From Humimonas sp964465015 (GTDB taxonomy: Bacteria > Gemmatimonadota > Gemmatimonadetes > Palauibacterales > Palauibacteraceae): 64,000 bases of DNA. The notes under the pieces were generated by a model. That model searched no databases and was not told the origin of the DNA. It saw only the letters and a list, made by a program, of their open reading frames with translations. This document shows, one piece after another, positions 1-8,786 of the stretch (position 1 is the stretch's first letter; each line of letters opens with the position of its first letter). The stretch is taken from NCBI GenBank assembly GCA_964465015.1, contig CAYXHP010000068.1, positions 1-64,000 on the forward strand, given 5' to 3'. The position numbers and the translations under genes are program-made.

Positions 1-324
1 GGGCTGGTGTCGGGCCTCCGGCGCCGGACCGCGGTGGGCGAGGAGCGGCTGCGGCGAGCCGCGCGGGAGCTCGTGTCGTGCACGGGCCGCCGGCTCGAGC
101 GGCTGGACGGTCGCCTGCAGGGTCTGGGCGGGCGGCTGGACGCGCTGAGTCCGCTCGGCACGCTCCACCGGGGCTACGCCGTTCCCCTGGCTGGAGACGG
201 CCGGGTGCTTCGGCGGGCGTCCGACTTCGAGCCGGGCAACGCGTTCGGGCTCCGAATCGTGGACGGCCGGGTCGGGTGCAGGGTGGAGGGCGTGGCGCCG
301 CTGGAGGAGGAACGGAGTGGCTGA
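1..324 (+). CDS. xseA: Exodeoxyribonuclease VII large subunit, C-terminal fragment
   Basis: The reading frame is open from the first base of the window, so only the last 107 residues are present and the start lies upstream. The fragment carries the conserved C-terminal signature of XseA (LSPLGTLHRGYAV), preceded by an Arg/Leu-rich helix that is part of the family's coiled-coil region. Exonuclease VII is a cytoplasmic enzyme that degrades single-stranded DNA and needs many copies of the small subunit. That small subunit follows with an 8-base overlap, which supports the call and suggests translational coupling. The nuclease core and OB fold are outside the window and cannot be checked. Confidence 0.9.
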   Translation, partial: GLVSGLRRRTAVGEERLRRAARELVSCTGRRLERLDGRLQGLGGRLDALSPLGTLHRGYAVPLAGDGRVLRRASDFEPGNAFGLRIVDGRVGCRVEGVAPLEEERSG

Positions 325-589
325 GGGGAGTTCGCGCACGTCGGAATTCGAGGCCTCCCTGGCGGAGCTGGAGCGCATCGTGGAGCGGCTGGACCGGGAC
401 GAGCTGTCTCTGGACGAAGCGCTCACCCTGTTCGAGGCCGGCGTCGGGCACCTGAGGGCGGCGAGCCGTTTGCTGGACGAGGCCCGCGGGGTCGTCGAAG
501 AGCTCATCGAGGATGCTGCGGGGCAGCTCTCCACGGTGGAGTTCGATGTCCCGGTGGGCGGCGCCGCGGACGAGGAGACCGGTGACTGA
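317..589 (+). CDS. xseB: Exodeoxyribonuclease VII small subunit
   Basis: This 90-residue protein matches XseB in length and core pattern: FEASLAELERIVERLDRDELSLDEALTLFEAG, here quoted only in outline as the E-x-x-L-x-x-L-E-x-I-V helix followed by L-D-E-A-L-x-L-F-E-x-G. It is the small partner of XseA in the single-strand DNA exonuclease VII complex. It starts at a GTG inside the last codons of xseA and its end overlaps the next gene's GTG by 8 bases, so the three genes look translationally coupled. The C-terminal 20 residues are acidic and variable, as is usual. Confidence 0.92.
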   Translation: MAEGSSRTSEFEASLAELERIVERLDRDELSLDEALTLFEAGVGHLRAASRLLDEARGVVEELIEDAAGQLSTVEFDVPVGGAADEETGD

Positions 590-1574
590 GGCCCTGGGGG
601 CCAGGCGCCCGGGCTCCACGCCGGCCGAGCTGGCCGGTCGTGTGGAGCGGGCGCTGCCCCGCGTGCTCGCCCGGGAGCTGGCGGAAGTCCCGGAGGCGGT
701 GGCCGCGCCGGTCCGGTACGCGGTCCTCGGACCGGGGAAGCGACTGCGGCCCGTCCTCCTCCTGGCGGCGTGGCGTGCCGTGGGAGGGGAGGCCGCCCTC
801 GGGCCTTCGGCCGCGATCGAGGTCGGGACGAGAGAGCCCGGTGATGCGGCCGCCGAGGGTGGCACGGTCTCGGGTGATCCGGCCGCCGACCTGGCGTGCA
901 GCGTCGAGCTGGTGCACGCCTACTCGCTCGTGCACGATGACCTCCCGTGCATGGACGACGATGTGCTGCGGCGGGGACGGCCGACGGTCCACGTGCGCTT
1001 CGGCGCGCCCGCGGCGCTCCTGGCCGGGGCCGCGCTCATGCCGATGGCGGCCCGCGCGGTCTGGCGTTCGGCCCGCGACCTGGCGCTCGAGGAGCGCCGC
1101 GCCCGGCGTCTGCTGGCCATGCTCGCGGACGCCGCGGGAGCGGCGGGCATGGTGGGAGGGCAGCTCATGGACCTGCGGGCGGAGGGCCGGCCCACCGATC
1201 GCGAGGAGCTAGAGCGGATCCACCGCGGAAAGACGGCGGCGCTGATGGCGGCGGCCGTGGGCATGGGGGCCGTGGCCGGCCGGGCACCCGAGCCGGTCGT
1301 TCAGCGGCTCGCGCGCTTCGGACGGGCCCTCGGCCTGGCCTTCCAGGCCGTGGACGACATCCTCGATGTCACCGGGGAGGAGGCGGAGATCGGCAAGACG
1401 AGCGGACGCGACGTCGCCCTCGGCAAGGCCACCTATCCGTCGGTCCTCGGCCTGGAGGAAGCCGAGCGGGTGAGCCGCTGCCTGGCCGCGGAGGCGCGGG
1501 CCGAGCTGGAGGAGCTGCGCGGCACCGAGGAGCTCGAGCTCCTGGTGTCGATGGTCGTGGACCGGCGCCGATGA
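582..1574 (+). CDS. ispA: Polyprenyl (farnesyl/geranylgeranyl) diphosphate synthase
   Basis: The 330-residue protein is a trans-isoprenyl diphosphate synthase that condenses IPP with allylic diphosphates. It has the GKRLRP substrate loop at about residues 52-57, the first Asp-rich motif DDLPCMDDD at 119-127 and the second motif DDILD. Position after xseB is typical for ispA. I chose the GTG at 582 because residues encoded upstream are unlike the family and overlap xseB. An unusual Gly/Ala/Glu-rich insert lies at about residues 81-100, before the first Asp-rich motif. The chain length of the product (C15 or C20) cannot be fixed from sequence by eye. Its stop overlaps the nadK start (ATGA). Confidence 0.87.
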   Translation: MTEALGARRPGSTPAELAGRVERALPRVLARELAEVPEAVAAPVRYAVLGPGKRLRPVLLLAAWRAVGGEAALGPSAAIEVGTREPGDAAAEGGTVSGDPAADLACSVELVHAYSLVHDDLPCMDDDVLRRGRPTVHVRFGAPAALLAGAALMPMAARAVWRSARDLALEERRARRLLAMLADAAGAAGMVGGQLMDLRAEGRPTDREELERIHRGKTAALMAAAVGMGAVAGRAPEPVVQRLARFGRALGLAFQAVDDILDVTGEEAEIGKTSGRDVALGKATYPSVLGLEEAERVSRCLAAEARAELEELRGTEELELLVSMVVDRRR

Positions 1575-2464
1575 GCGGGCTCCGGCTCGGTGTGCTCGGC
1601 AACGCCGAGCACCGGGAGATGGCCGAGGTCCTGGGCCACGTCCTTCGGGCCGCGGAGGAGCTCGGGATCGAGGTCGCGCTCGGCCGCGAGACCTCGCGGC
1701 TGGCCGAGACCGAGTTCGGCGCCGGAGGCCTGCCGTCCCTGGATGATGCCTGGGACGACCTCGACGTCCTCCTCACCCTCGGCGGGGATGGTACGCTGCT
1801 GAGCGGGGCCCGGCTGGCCGGCCCCCACGGTCTTCCCGTGGTCGGATGCAACCTGGGGCGACTGGGCTTCATGACCGCCGGTCCGGCCGAGGGCCTCGAG
1901 CGCATGCTCGCGCGTCTCGACGCCGGCGAATACGAGATCGAGGAGCGTCTGGCGCTGGACGTGACCGTGGTCCGGTCCGGGAGCCGGTCGAGCGAGCCGG
2001 CCTACTACGCTCTCAACGATGTGGTCGTGCACAAGAGTGGCTTCGCCCGGCTCATCACCCTCCGGCTGTGGTCGGACGGCGAGGAGGTGGCCCAGTACAG
2101 CGCCGATGGGATCATCATCTCCACCCCGACCGGGTCGACCGCCTACAGCCTCTCGGCCGGCGGCCCCGTGCTCGTGCCCAGCCTGGAGGCGCTGGTGGCC
2201 ACGCCGATCTCGCCCCACACGCTCGCCGTCCGTCCGGTGGTCGTCCCGGCCAGCGCGCGCGTGACCGTCGAGGTGTGTCCGCACAGCGCCGAGACGATCG
2301 TCACCGTGGACGGCCAGGCCGGAAGCGCCCTGGAAGTCGGGGATCGCGTGGAGACGGGGCGCTCGGACCGCCCGGTCCGGCTCATTCACTTCCCGGGTCA
2401 CAGCTTCTTCTCCGTCTTGCGCCGGAAGCTCCGCTGGGGCGATGTCCGTCCACGGGATCGCTGA
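1571..2464 (+). CDS. nadK: NAD kinase
   Basis: This 297-residue protein phosphorylates NAD to NADP in the cytoplasm. Family landmarks are in order: the GGDG nucleotide motif at residues 71-74 within LTLGGDGTLL, NLGRLGF at about 94-100, the catalytic-region motif STPTGSTAYSLSAGGP around 184-199, and PISPHTLAVRP after it. The ATG at 1571 overlaps the ispA stop codon, which points to coupled translation and one operon with xseA-xseB-ispA. The usual family length is about 290-300 residues. Nothing looks damaged. Confidence 0.95.
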   Translation: MSGLRLGVLGNAEHREMAEVLGHVLRAAEELGIEVALGRETSRLAETEFGAGGLPSLDDAWDDLDVLLTLGGDGTLLSGARLAGPHGLPVVGCNLGRLGFMTAGPAEGLERMLARLDAGEYEIEERLALDVTVVRSGSRSSEPAYYALNDVVVHKSGFARLITLRLWSDGEEVAQYSADGIIISTPTGSTAYSLSAGGPVLVPSLEALVATPISPHTLAVRPVVVPASARVTVEVCPHSAETIVTVDGQAGSALEVGDRVETGRSDRPVRLIHFPGHSFFSVLRRKLRWGDVRPRDR

Positions 2465-2467
2465 GGA

Positions 2468-2483
2468 GCGCCGCCCGCGGCGC
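2468..2483. terminator. Short GC hairpin after nadK
   Basis: A perfect 6-bp stem (GCGCCG/CGGCGC) with a 4-base loop begins three bases after the nadK stop. It has no following T tract, so it is only a candidate terminator or 3'-end stabiliser. A possible -10 element for recN (TATGTT, 2491-2496) follows, without a convincing -35. Confidence 0.35.
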
Positions 2484-2643
2484 GTGAGGGTATGTTGAGA
2501 AGGCCAGGCACCGTCCCGGGGCGTGGCGCTGCGCTCCCGGATCGAGTCCCGGGGCGAGGGGCCCGGGGGAGCCTGCCCGTTGGCCGCCGGCCCGCGGGTA
2601 GGCAGCGCACTCGCGGCTCCTTCATCGACCGGCGGATGGGCAC

Positions 2644-4305
2644 GTGCTGAGAGAGCTCCGCGTCCAGAACTACGCGGTCATCGACGACCTCTCCCTGGAG
2701 CTCGACCCCGGGCTCACGGCTCTCACGGGGGAGACCGGGGCGGGGAAGTCCCTCATCGTCGGAGCGCTCTCCCTCCTCCTCGGGGAGCGGGCCTCCTCCG
2801 AGGACGTGCGCGCGGGGGAGGAGCGGGCCCGGGTCGAGGCCGCCTTCGACGTCACGCGCCGCGATGAGGTGCGGGCTCGCTGCGCCGAGGCCGGGATCGA
2901 GCTCGACGACGGCTGGCTCATCCTCCGCCGCGAGGTCCAGCGCGAGGGACGGAACCGGGCCTGGGCCAACGGCTCGCCCGTCACGACCGGGCTCATCTGG
3001 GAGCTGGGCTCGGCGCTCGTGGAGCTCCACGGACAGCACGAGCACCAGCGGCTGCTGCACCGTGACGAGCAGCGGCGCCTCCTGGATGCGTTCGCGGGGG
3101 TGGAGGCGGAGGCCCGCGGTGTGGCGGAGGCGCACCGGAGCCTCTCCGAGCTCCGCGCCGAGGCCGACGAGGTCCGCCGCCGGGCGCGCGAGACGATCGA
3201 GCGGGCCGACTGGCTCCGCTTCAAGGCCGAGGAGATCGAGAAGGCACGCCTCGAGCCGGGTGAGGAGGAGGCGCTGCGGGGCGAGGCGCGCCGCCTGGAG
3301 CACTCCGAGGAGCTCCTGGAGCTCGCCGGCGGCCTCCACGAGGCCGTGTACGGGGACGAGGCCTCGGTGGTGGACCGACTGGGCGAGCTGCGCCGGCCGC
3401 TCCGGGAGCTGATGCGGATCGATCCGGACGCGGCGCCCCTGGGGGATCTCCTCGCCTCGGGTCTCGCCACCCTGGAGGAGCTGGGACGCGAGCTGGCCCG
3501 CTACCGCGACCTGGTCGACCACGATCCGGCGCGCCTCGAGAAGGTGCGAACGCGACTGGACGTCCTGTACCGCCTGGTGCGGAAATATGGGGAGACGGTG
3601 GAGGACGTGCTGGAGCAGGGGCGCGCGGCCCGCGCCGAGCTGGAGGCGCTCGAGAGCTCGGACGAGCGGCTCGCGGAGCTCGAGGCCCGGGAAGCGGAGC
3701 GGGTCGCCGAGCTGGAGCGGCGTGCGGGGATCCTGAGCCAGGCCCGCCAGGAGGCGGCAGGGGGGCTGGAGCGGGCGGTCGAGCCGATCCTGGCCGAGCT
3801 CGGGATGGAGGGCGCCGTCTTCCGGGTGCGCCTCGAGGCCCGGGAACCGCCCGGGCCGACCGGGGCCGAGACGGTCGAGTTCCTCGTCTCCCTCAACCCC
3901 GGCTTCGAGCCCGGGCCGCTGGACCGGATCGCGTCCGGCGGAGAGCTGAGCCGCCTCATGCTGGCGCTCAAGACCATCCTCGCGCGGGGAGGAGGGCCCC
4001 CGACCCTCGTCTTCGACGAGATCGATGCCGGAGTGGGCGGCGACATCGGACACCGGGTCGCCGACCGGCTGGTAACCGTGGCCCGAGAGCACCAGGTGTT
4101 TGTGATCACCCATCTGCCGCAGATCGCCGCGCGGGCCGACACGCACGTGCGGGTCGAGAAGGGCGAGGTGGGCGGCCGCGCGGCCACGCGGGTCGAGCGC
4201 CTCGCGGGCGAGGCACGCATCGAGGAGCTGGCCCGCATGCTGGGCGGGGACCCGGAGAGCCGCGTGGCGCTCCGGCACGCGCGGGAGCTCCTCAAAGTCG
4301 ACTGA
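2644..4305 (+). CDS. recN: DNA repair protein RecN
   Basis: This 553-residue SMC-like ATPase acts in recombinational repair of double-strand breaks. The N-terminus LRELRVQNYAVIDDLSLEL is the typical RecN opening and is followed by the Walker A motif GETGAGKS at residues 29-36. A long Glu/Arg/Leu-rich coiled coil fills the middle. The ABC signature region (SGGELSRLMLALK) and Walker B (LVFDEIDAGVGG, about residue 455) lie near the C-terminus. The GTG at 2644 gives the canonical start. It follows nadK in the usual order but after a 179-base gap, so it may have its own promoter. I saw no clear LexA-type operator. Confidence 0.95.
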   Translation: MLRELRVQNYAVIDDLSLELDPGLTALTGETGAGKSLIVGALSLLLGERASSEDVRAGEERARVEAAFDVTRRDEVRARCAEAGIELDDGWLILRREVQREGRNRAWANGSPVTTGLIWELGSALVELHGQHEHQRLLHRDEQRRLLDAFAGVEAEARGVAEAHRSLSELRAEADEVRRRARETIERADWLRFKAEEIEKARLEPGEEEALRGEARRLEHSEELLELAGGLHEAVYGDEASVVDRLGELRRPLRELMRIDPDAAPLGDLLASGLATLEELGRELARYRDLVDHDPARLEKVRTRLDVLYRLVRKYGETVEDVLEQGRAARAELEALESSDERLAELEAREAERVAELERRAGILSQARQEAAGGLERAVEPILAELGMEGAVFRVRLEAREPPGPTGAETVEFLVSLNPGFEPGPLDRIASGGELSRLMLALKTILARGGGPPTLVFDEIDAGVGGDIGHRVADRLVTVAREHQVFVITHLPQIAARADTHVRVEKGEVGGRAATRVERLAGEARIEELARMLGGDPESRVALRHARELLKVD

Positions 4306-4320
4306 AGGGAGGAGCCGCGC

Positions 4321-4342
4321 GGCGGGCGAGAGGAAGCCCGCC
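4321..4342. terminator. Bidirectional hairpin between recN and the barrel gene
   Basis: A perfect 7-bp inverted repeat (GGCGGGC, 8-base loop, GCCCGCC) sits between two convergent stop codons at 4305 and 4356. Its position suggests a shared terminator for recN and the minus-strand barrel gene. There is no T tract on either side. Confidence 0.5.
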
Positions 4343-4355
4343 GAGAGCGGTCGTG

Positions 4356-5954
4356 CTAGAAGACCCGCGCGGGAATCCGCACATGGAAGGTGGCCAGGTC
4401 GGCGGCCGGCGTCGTAGGGCCGCTTCCGGCCACGGCGGCGGCCCAGATGAAGCCCAGCTCGGCCCCCGACTGCGTCCCGCCCGGCCGATAGGTCACTCCG
4501 AGCCCAAGCCGATGGCGGGTCTGGGCGCTCCCCAGCGCCAGGGTGGAGACCGCCGGATCTACGCCCCCTCCGGCCAGGGTGTAGCGATCGCCGGCCTTGT
4601 GCCAGTAGCGGTACTCGAGGCCCAGGAGCACGTGCGGGTCGAGCCGGAGCCGCGGCGCGATGCGGAGCTGCATGTAGTCGCCCAGGTTGCGGATGAGCTG
4701 CGGGGACGGGTCGGGCACGGGGAAGGGCCGATCGGGAGGATGCGGCCGGAGCTGGAGCCGGTCACTCATCTGGAGACCGTAGGTGGCACTGGCGTCGACC
4801 TCCAGGAGGCCGAAGGCCCGGAGATCCTGATAGAGGGTCAGGGCCACGTCCCGCTGACCGTCGCCCACGGGCACGCCCACGAAGTCACCCGGCTTCTGGT
4901 AGGGAAGGGAGCCGGAGTTGCCGATCGGCAGTCGGAACAGCAGGCCGGCCGTGGTCCGGAGCTCGAGGCCGCCCGCCAGCGAATCGGGCCGAAAGCCGTC
5001 CAGGAGCGCCACCCTCAGGCCGGCTTCCAGCTCGCCGGCGGTCCACGGCCGCACGGTGGCGCCCAGCGGCTCGCCCTGCAGGAAGGCGCCGCCGAAGTAG
5101 CCGCCCAGGTCTGCGGACGTGGCCATCCCGGGCAGCGAGAGCGACGGCGCGACGATCCCGTACCCCTCGAACCCCTGCTGAAGGCCCGCGTAATACGCCA
5201 GTAGCTGCTGGCCGACCGTCGTCGAGGAGAGGGGAACGAGGTCGTTGGTGAGCACCCGGCGCTGGAGGGCGTCCAGGAAGGCCGTGGCCATGTTCAGGAG
5301 GGCCCGGGCGTCGGCCTGCTGGGCCGCCGGGACGCCGCCCTGACCGAGGCGGGTCGAGAGCGCATCCCGCGCGTCCCCCAGCTGTGTGAAGAAGCTATTG
5401 TCGCTCAGGGCGTTGGAGCCCGCCAGGACGGTGGCCCCGCTGGAGTCGAAGGCGAAGAACGGTTCGGCCTTGCTCCACACCGCCGGCACGCTCACCTCGA
5501 CCGAGAAGCGGTCGAGGAAGCCGAGCTCGAAGCGTATCGGGACCGCGCGGATCTCCCGGTTCACCTCCGAGACGTGGAGCGTGCCGAGCGAGACCTGGCT
5601 CGCGCTCACGGGCGAGAATCCGAGCGCCGCGGCATCCTTGTCGAGATCCGCCGCGGCGGCCGTCGCGCCCGGGTAGACGCGGGAGAGGACGGGACCGTCG
5701 AAGTACCGGCTCAGGGGAGTCTTCCCCCCGGCGCCGAAGGTCGCGTCCCAGCCCTGGAAGACCGGCGGAATCTCGATCCACAGCTCGCCGTTCTTCGGGA
5801 TCTTGGCCGACAGGGTCCGCGCGGTGACGTTCTGCGCCGCCGCCGAGACCGGGAAGGCGGCGCAGGCGGTGAGGAGCGCCGCGGCGACGCCCCGGACCGG
5901 GAGGGCTCCGTTCGGATTCACGGGGCGAGAGTATAGGCGGGAGGCCGCCGGCAC
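4356..5954 (-). CDS. Outer-membrane beta-barrel protein with signal peptide, function unknown
   Basis: This 532-residue protein has an N-terminal signal peptide (hydrophobic stretch ending in VSAAAQ, cleavage near residues 40-42 of the long form). The body is rich in alternating hydrophobic/polar strands with many Gly, Tyr and Arg, such as LRIAPRLRLDPHVLLGLEYRYW and the final strand TFHVRIPARVF, whose terminal Phe is typical of outer-membrane barrels. I do not recognise a named family. The start is uncertain: a GTG at 5921 would put the signal peptide's charged end right at the N-terminus, and a TATACT element on the minus strand at 5935-5930 lies just upstream of it. In that case the message would be nearly leaderless. 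Gene is monocistronic, convergent with recN. Confidence 0.7.
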   Translation of the reverse strand: MPAASRLYSRPVNPNGALPVRGVAAALLTACAAFPVSAAAQNVTARTLSAKIPKNGELWIEIPPVFQGWDATFGAGGKTPLSRYFDGPVLSRVYPGATAAAADLDKDAAALGFSPVSASQVSLGTLHVSEVNREIRAVPIRFELGFLDRFSVEVSVPAVWSKAEPFFAFDSSGATVLAGSNALSDNSFFTQLGDARDALSTRLGQGGVPAAQQADARALLNMATAFLDALQRRVLTNDLVPLSSTTVGQQLLAYYAGLQQGFEGYGIVAPSLSLPGMATSADLGGYFGGAFLQGEPLGATVRPWTAGELEAGLRVALLDGFRPDSLAGGLELRTTAGLLFRLPIGNSGSLPYQKPGDFVGVPVGDGQRDVALTLYQDLRAFGLLEVDASATYGLQMSDRLQLRPHPPDRPFPVPDPSPQLIRNLGDYMQLRIAPRLRLDPHVLLGLEYRYWHKAGDRYTLAGGGVDPAVSTLALGSAQTRHRLGLGVTYRPGGTQSGAELGFIWAAAVAGSGPTTPAADLATFHVRIPARVF

Positions 5955-6022
5955 GACAGCGGCCGGCCTTTTCCCTCGCCGCCCGGAGTCCTACCCTGTA
6001 GATACGCCCGCGCAGCGGGCAT

Positions 6023-6093
6023 GGCGTCGTGGCCGAGTGGCTAGGCAGGGGCCTGCAAAGCCCCCTACTCCGGTTCGAATCCGGACGGCGCCT
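6023..6093 (+). tRNA. tRNA-Cys (anticodon GCA)
   Basis: The 71-base gene folds as a full cloverleaf: a 7-bp acceptor stem (GGCGTCG with CGGCGCC, one G-T pair), an anticodon stem GGGGC/GCCCC at 6048-6052 and 6060-6064, and a T stem TCCGG/CCGGA with loop TTCGAAT at 6074-6080. The anticodon GCA is at 6055-6057. The discriminator base is T (U73), an identity element of cysteine tRNA. CCA is not encoded. A 6-bp hairpin (GCCCGC/GCGGGC, 6006-6020) lies immediately upstream and an imperfect GC hairpin follows the gene. Confidence 0.95.
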
Positions 6094-6319
6094 CTCGCCG
6101 GAACCCGGCGGCCCTCTCCCGCACTACCCACCGGACCACCTGGTTCGCTACGACGAGTCCGCACCCGTGGACGGACGACCCACGCCGGCCGCTCACCGTC
6201 GGGCGCCTCTCCGGCCGCGGCCGACGGACGAGCCGCTCGCCCTGCCGGGCATCGCGGCGGGCGGTCAGGGCTGTCCTTTCGGACAGGGCATCTGGTCCAC
6301 ACGGACAGGGAGGAGAACC

Positions 6320-6703
6320 GTGACATGGTTCAGCGAAGGTGGAGTCATGATGTGGCCGATCCTGGGAGCGGCGTTGCTCGCGGTGGGGACGGCGTTCGCC
6401 GAGGCGCGAAAGTTTGGCACCGGAGGGGCCCGTGTACGCGGGAGTCTGGAGGTCCTCTTCGTCTGGGGGGCGCTGGCGGCCGTTCTCGGCGTCCTGGGTA
6501 CGCTCGTGGGCATGAGCCTGGCGGCCCGCTCGATCGAGCGGGCGGGACACGTCGCGCCGGCGCTCCTGTGGGGAGGCTTCAAGGCGGCGCTGTCCACGAG
6601 CATCGTCGGTTTCGTCGTGTTCGCGATCTCGCTCGTCGCGTGGTTCCTGCTGCGCGGCCTGCGCACGCGGCGAGCGGGTGAAGAGGTCGCCGCGGCTCCC
6701 TAG
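6320..6703 (+). CDS. Small MotA/TolQ/ExbB-like membrane protein
   Basis: This 127-residue protein has three predicted membrane segments: about residues 11-27, 42-62 and 80-112. The region with LGVLGTLVGMSLAARSIE followed by an AALSTSIVGFVVF segment resembles the conserved core of MotA/TolQ/ExbB channel proteins, where the last two helices form an ion path. It is shorter than usual family members and has no ExbD/TolR partner next to it, so a channel role is an inference. The GTG at 6320 has a good Shine-Dalgarno (GGGAGGAG at 6309-6315). An upstream extension would run across tRNA-Cys and is rejected. Confidence 0.6.
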   Translation: MTWFSEGGVMMWPILGAALLAVGTAFAEARKFGTGGARVRGSLEVLFVWGALAAVLGVLGTLVGMSLAARSIERAGHVAPALLWGGFKAALSTSIVGFVVFAISLVAWFLLRGLRTRRAGEEVAAAP

Positions 6704-6987
6704 CCCGCCGTTTGCCGGGCAAAGGCTCGTCCGGACCATTTTTCGGGAATCGTTCGGACGGGCCGTCTCTCCCGCCGGGGTGTGTCGTCGTGCGGAGCCG
6801 GTTTCTCCCGGCCGCGCTCCCGAACGTCCCGGCTCTGCTTCTTGCGGGTCGAGAACGCCCCCCCGACGAGACCGGCAAGGGCAGTCGGGACAACGGCTCT
6901 TGCCGCCGAGTGGTCCAGGGGACGCGTGGCCGGGCCGCTGCTCCGCCCGGTCCGGCGGCATGCGGACCCGCCTGGAACGGAGACGCC
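6704..6987. other. Intergenic region without a supported gene
   Basis: No convincing ORF is seen here. It holds a short inverted repeat around 6712-6726 (TTTGCC/GGCAAA) directly after the preceding stop codon, and a CGTCCG/CGGACG inverted repeat around a T-rich loop (about 6729-6762). Either could end transcription of the upstream gene. Confidence 0.4.
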
Positions 6988-7414
6988 ATGCCACGTGGAT
7001 GGCGAGCGATCGTCGCGCTCCTCCTCCCGCTGGGAATCGCCCTCGCCAGCGGCTGCACCGGAGACCGGGGAGGCACCCCCGGGTCGAGGCCGGCGTCAGC
7101 GTCGGCGGTTCCACGCCGCGACATCGCCGGGGTCACGATGGTCGCCGATCCCGTGCCCGCCGGACTGCCCGACCCCCCCCGATGCTCCACGCGTCCCCAC
7201 TTGGACGGTCCCGGACGAACCGGGTGAGGTACTCGGACAGACGGAGGGCAGGAGCGCGCAGATGTTCGGCGCCGTGGTCGGAGCCGTCCGCCTGCCCGAC
7301 GGAACGATCGTCGTGGCCGACCGGCTGGAGATGCGCATGCACATGGACCGCCAGGCGCGCCCCGTCACATCCGACCAGATCTCGGCCGAGCGCGATCGGC
7401 GAGTGGGCAGGTAG
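6988..7414 (+). pseudogene. Frameshifted, truncated lipoprotein/beta-propeller gene
   Basis: The ATG at 6988 opens a lipoprotein signal peptide (RGWRAIVALLLPL... ending LASGC, a lipobox-like site). The frame then runs into a tract of eight Cs at 7173-7180 and stops at 7227 in unrelated sequence. Shifting frame at the C tract restores a sensible protein: TWTVPDEPGEVLGQ, then FGAVVGAVRLPDGTIVVAD. This pattern (W-x-V-x-x-E-P, x-x-G, then V-x-x-A-V-R-L-x-D-G-x-I-V-V-A-D) is the usual N-terminal start of secreted beta-propeller proteins in Gemmatimonadota-like genomes. Only one blade-like unit remains before the stop at 7412-7414, where over 300 residues would be expected. It is therefore a remnant, or a homopolymer error plus truncation. 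Confidence 0.55.
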
Positions 7415-7523
7415 GATCGGACACCTGCCTGCGTTCGGCGGGAGATGAGGGAACCTTGAAGGCCGTGCCCATGATCCAGGGTCGAGCCGCCTCGGCCCGG
7501 ATCCACAGGAGCGGAAGCAGCCC

Positions 7524-8786
7524 ATGAAGACACGCCATGTCGTCGCCGCGTCGGTGACCCTGCTGTTCCTCGTCCTCCTGGGCAGCGCCCTGTGGAGGAT
7601 CCGCGCCAGCGGCAAGGACGGTACGGGCGGTTCGGACGCGGCCGCGGGGTCCGACTCGACGAAGGCGGCCATCCGCAACGAGGCCGCCGCCTCCGCCTTC
7701 GCCCCCGACATCGCCGTCCCGGTCCGGGGCGTCGCCGTGCGCCAGGACACCTTCGTCCTGTGGGTGAAGGCCGATGGACGCGCCGAGCCCCGCCGGACGG
7801 CGGTCCTGCGGACCGAGCAGGTGGAAGAGCCCGTCGTCTCCGTGCCGGTCCGGGAGGGCGAACGGGTGCCCGCGGGCGCCGTGGTGGTACGCCTGGACAC
7901 CACCTCCTACGCGCTCGATGTCCGCAGGGCCGAGGCGGACAGTGCCAGGGACGCGGCCGACTTTCTGAACAACATCCTGTTCGACGATCAGATCCAGGAC
8001 GACTCGGTCCGGCGGGAGCGCCGCCGACTGGCCCGGATCCGGACGGGACTGGCCGGCGCCGAGGTGGATCTGGCCAAGGCGCGCTACAAGCTGGCCAACA
8101 CGACGCTCCGGTCGCCTTTCGCCGGGACTGTGGCCGGACTGGCCGTGCAGGAAGGCTCGCGGGCCGGGCCGGGCGACTCCGTGGCGGCCATCCTGGACCT
8201 CTCGGAGGTGGACGTGGAGGTGGGGGTGCTCGAGACGGACCTGCTGCACCTGGCCCCGGGCCGGCAGGCCGAGGCGATCTTCTCGGCCCTCCCGGGCGAG
8301 ACCTTCCAAGGCCGGCTGCTCACGGTGAACCCGGTCGTGGATCCCGACACCCGCACGGCGCGTGTGACCGTGCGGCTCGAGAACCCACGCGCTCACGTTC
8401 TCCCGGGGATGTCCGCCAGCGTTCGGATCGCGGGCGAGCTCTACGCGGACCGCACTTTCGTGCCGCGCTCGGCCGTCGTGGAGCGGGATCGGCGCGACGT
8501 GGTGTTCGTGTTCGCGCCCGACGCGGCCGGGAGCGCCACGGGTCGGGCCGAGTGGAAGTACGTGCACACGGGCCTCGCCAACGATCGGTATGTCGAGATC
8601 CTCCCGCCCGAGTCCGGCACCAACGAGGAGATACTGACCCCGGGCGAGCTCGTCCTCACCGAGGGGCAGGAGACACTCGTGCACGACGCGAGGGTCCGTC
8701 TCACCAACGCCGACAGCCTGGAGATCGAGCCGGCGGGGGACGGCGAATCGACGAGGCACACGGCGGAGCAGGGAGGTGGAAAGTGA
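7524..8786 (+). CDS. RND efflux periplasmic adaptor (HlyD/MFP family)
   Basis: This 420-residue membrane-fusion protein would link an inner-membrane RND pump to an outer-membrane channel. It has one N-terminal membrane anchor (about residues 7-24), a lipoyl/barrel-sandwich half (VSVPVREGERVPAGAVVVRLD), a short helical hairpin, the second half with ANTTLRSPFAGTVAGLAVQEGS, then a beta-barrel domain including NPVVDPDTRTARVTVRLEN and LPGMSASVRI. The next three genes are the channel and two pumps, joined by 4-base or near overlaps, so it is the first gene of that operon. Substrate is unknown. The C-terminal tail is charged and probably disordered. Confidence 0.9.
   Translation: MKTRHVVAASVTLLFLVLLGSALWRIRASGKDGTGGSDAAAGSDSTKAAIRNEAAASAFAPDIAVPVRGVAVRQDTFVLWVKADGRAEPRRTAVLRTEQVEEPVVSVPVREGERVPAGAVVVRLDTTSYALDVRRAEADSARDAADFLNNILFDDQIQDDSVRRERRRLARIRTGLAGAEVDLAKARYKLANTTLRSPFAGTVAGLAVQEGSRAGPGDSVAAILDLSEVDVEVGVLETDLLHLAPGRQAEAIFSALPGETFQGRLLTVNPVVDPDTRTARVTVRLENPRAHVLPGMSASVRIAGELYADRTFVPRSAVVERDRRDVVFVFAPDAAGSATGRAEWKYVHTGLANDRYVEILPPESGTNEEILTPGELVLTEGQETLVHDARVRLTNADSLEIEPAGDGESTRHTAEQGGGK

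Noticed and set aside
2398..4278. 626-residue frame on the minus strand
   Set aside because: Antisense to recN; no recognisable domain and composition of a shadow frame.
6029..6319. N-terminal extension of the MotA/ExbB-like protein
   Set aside because: It would read through tRNA-Cys. The GTG at 6320 has a good ribosome site and begins just before the first membrane helix.
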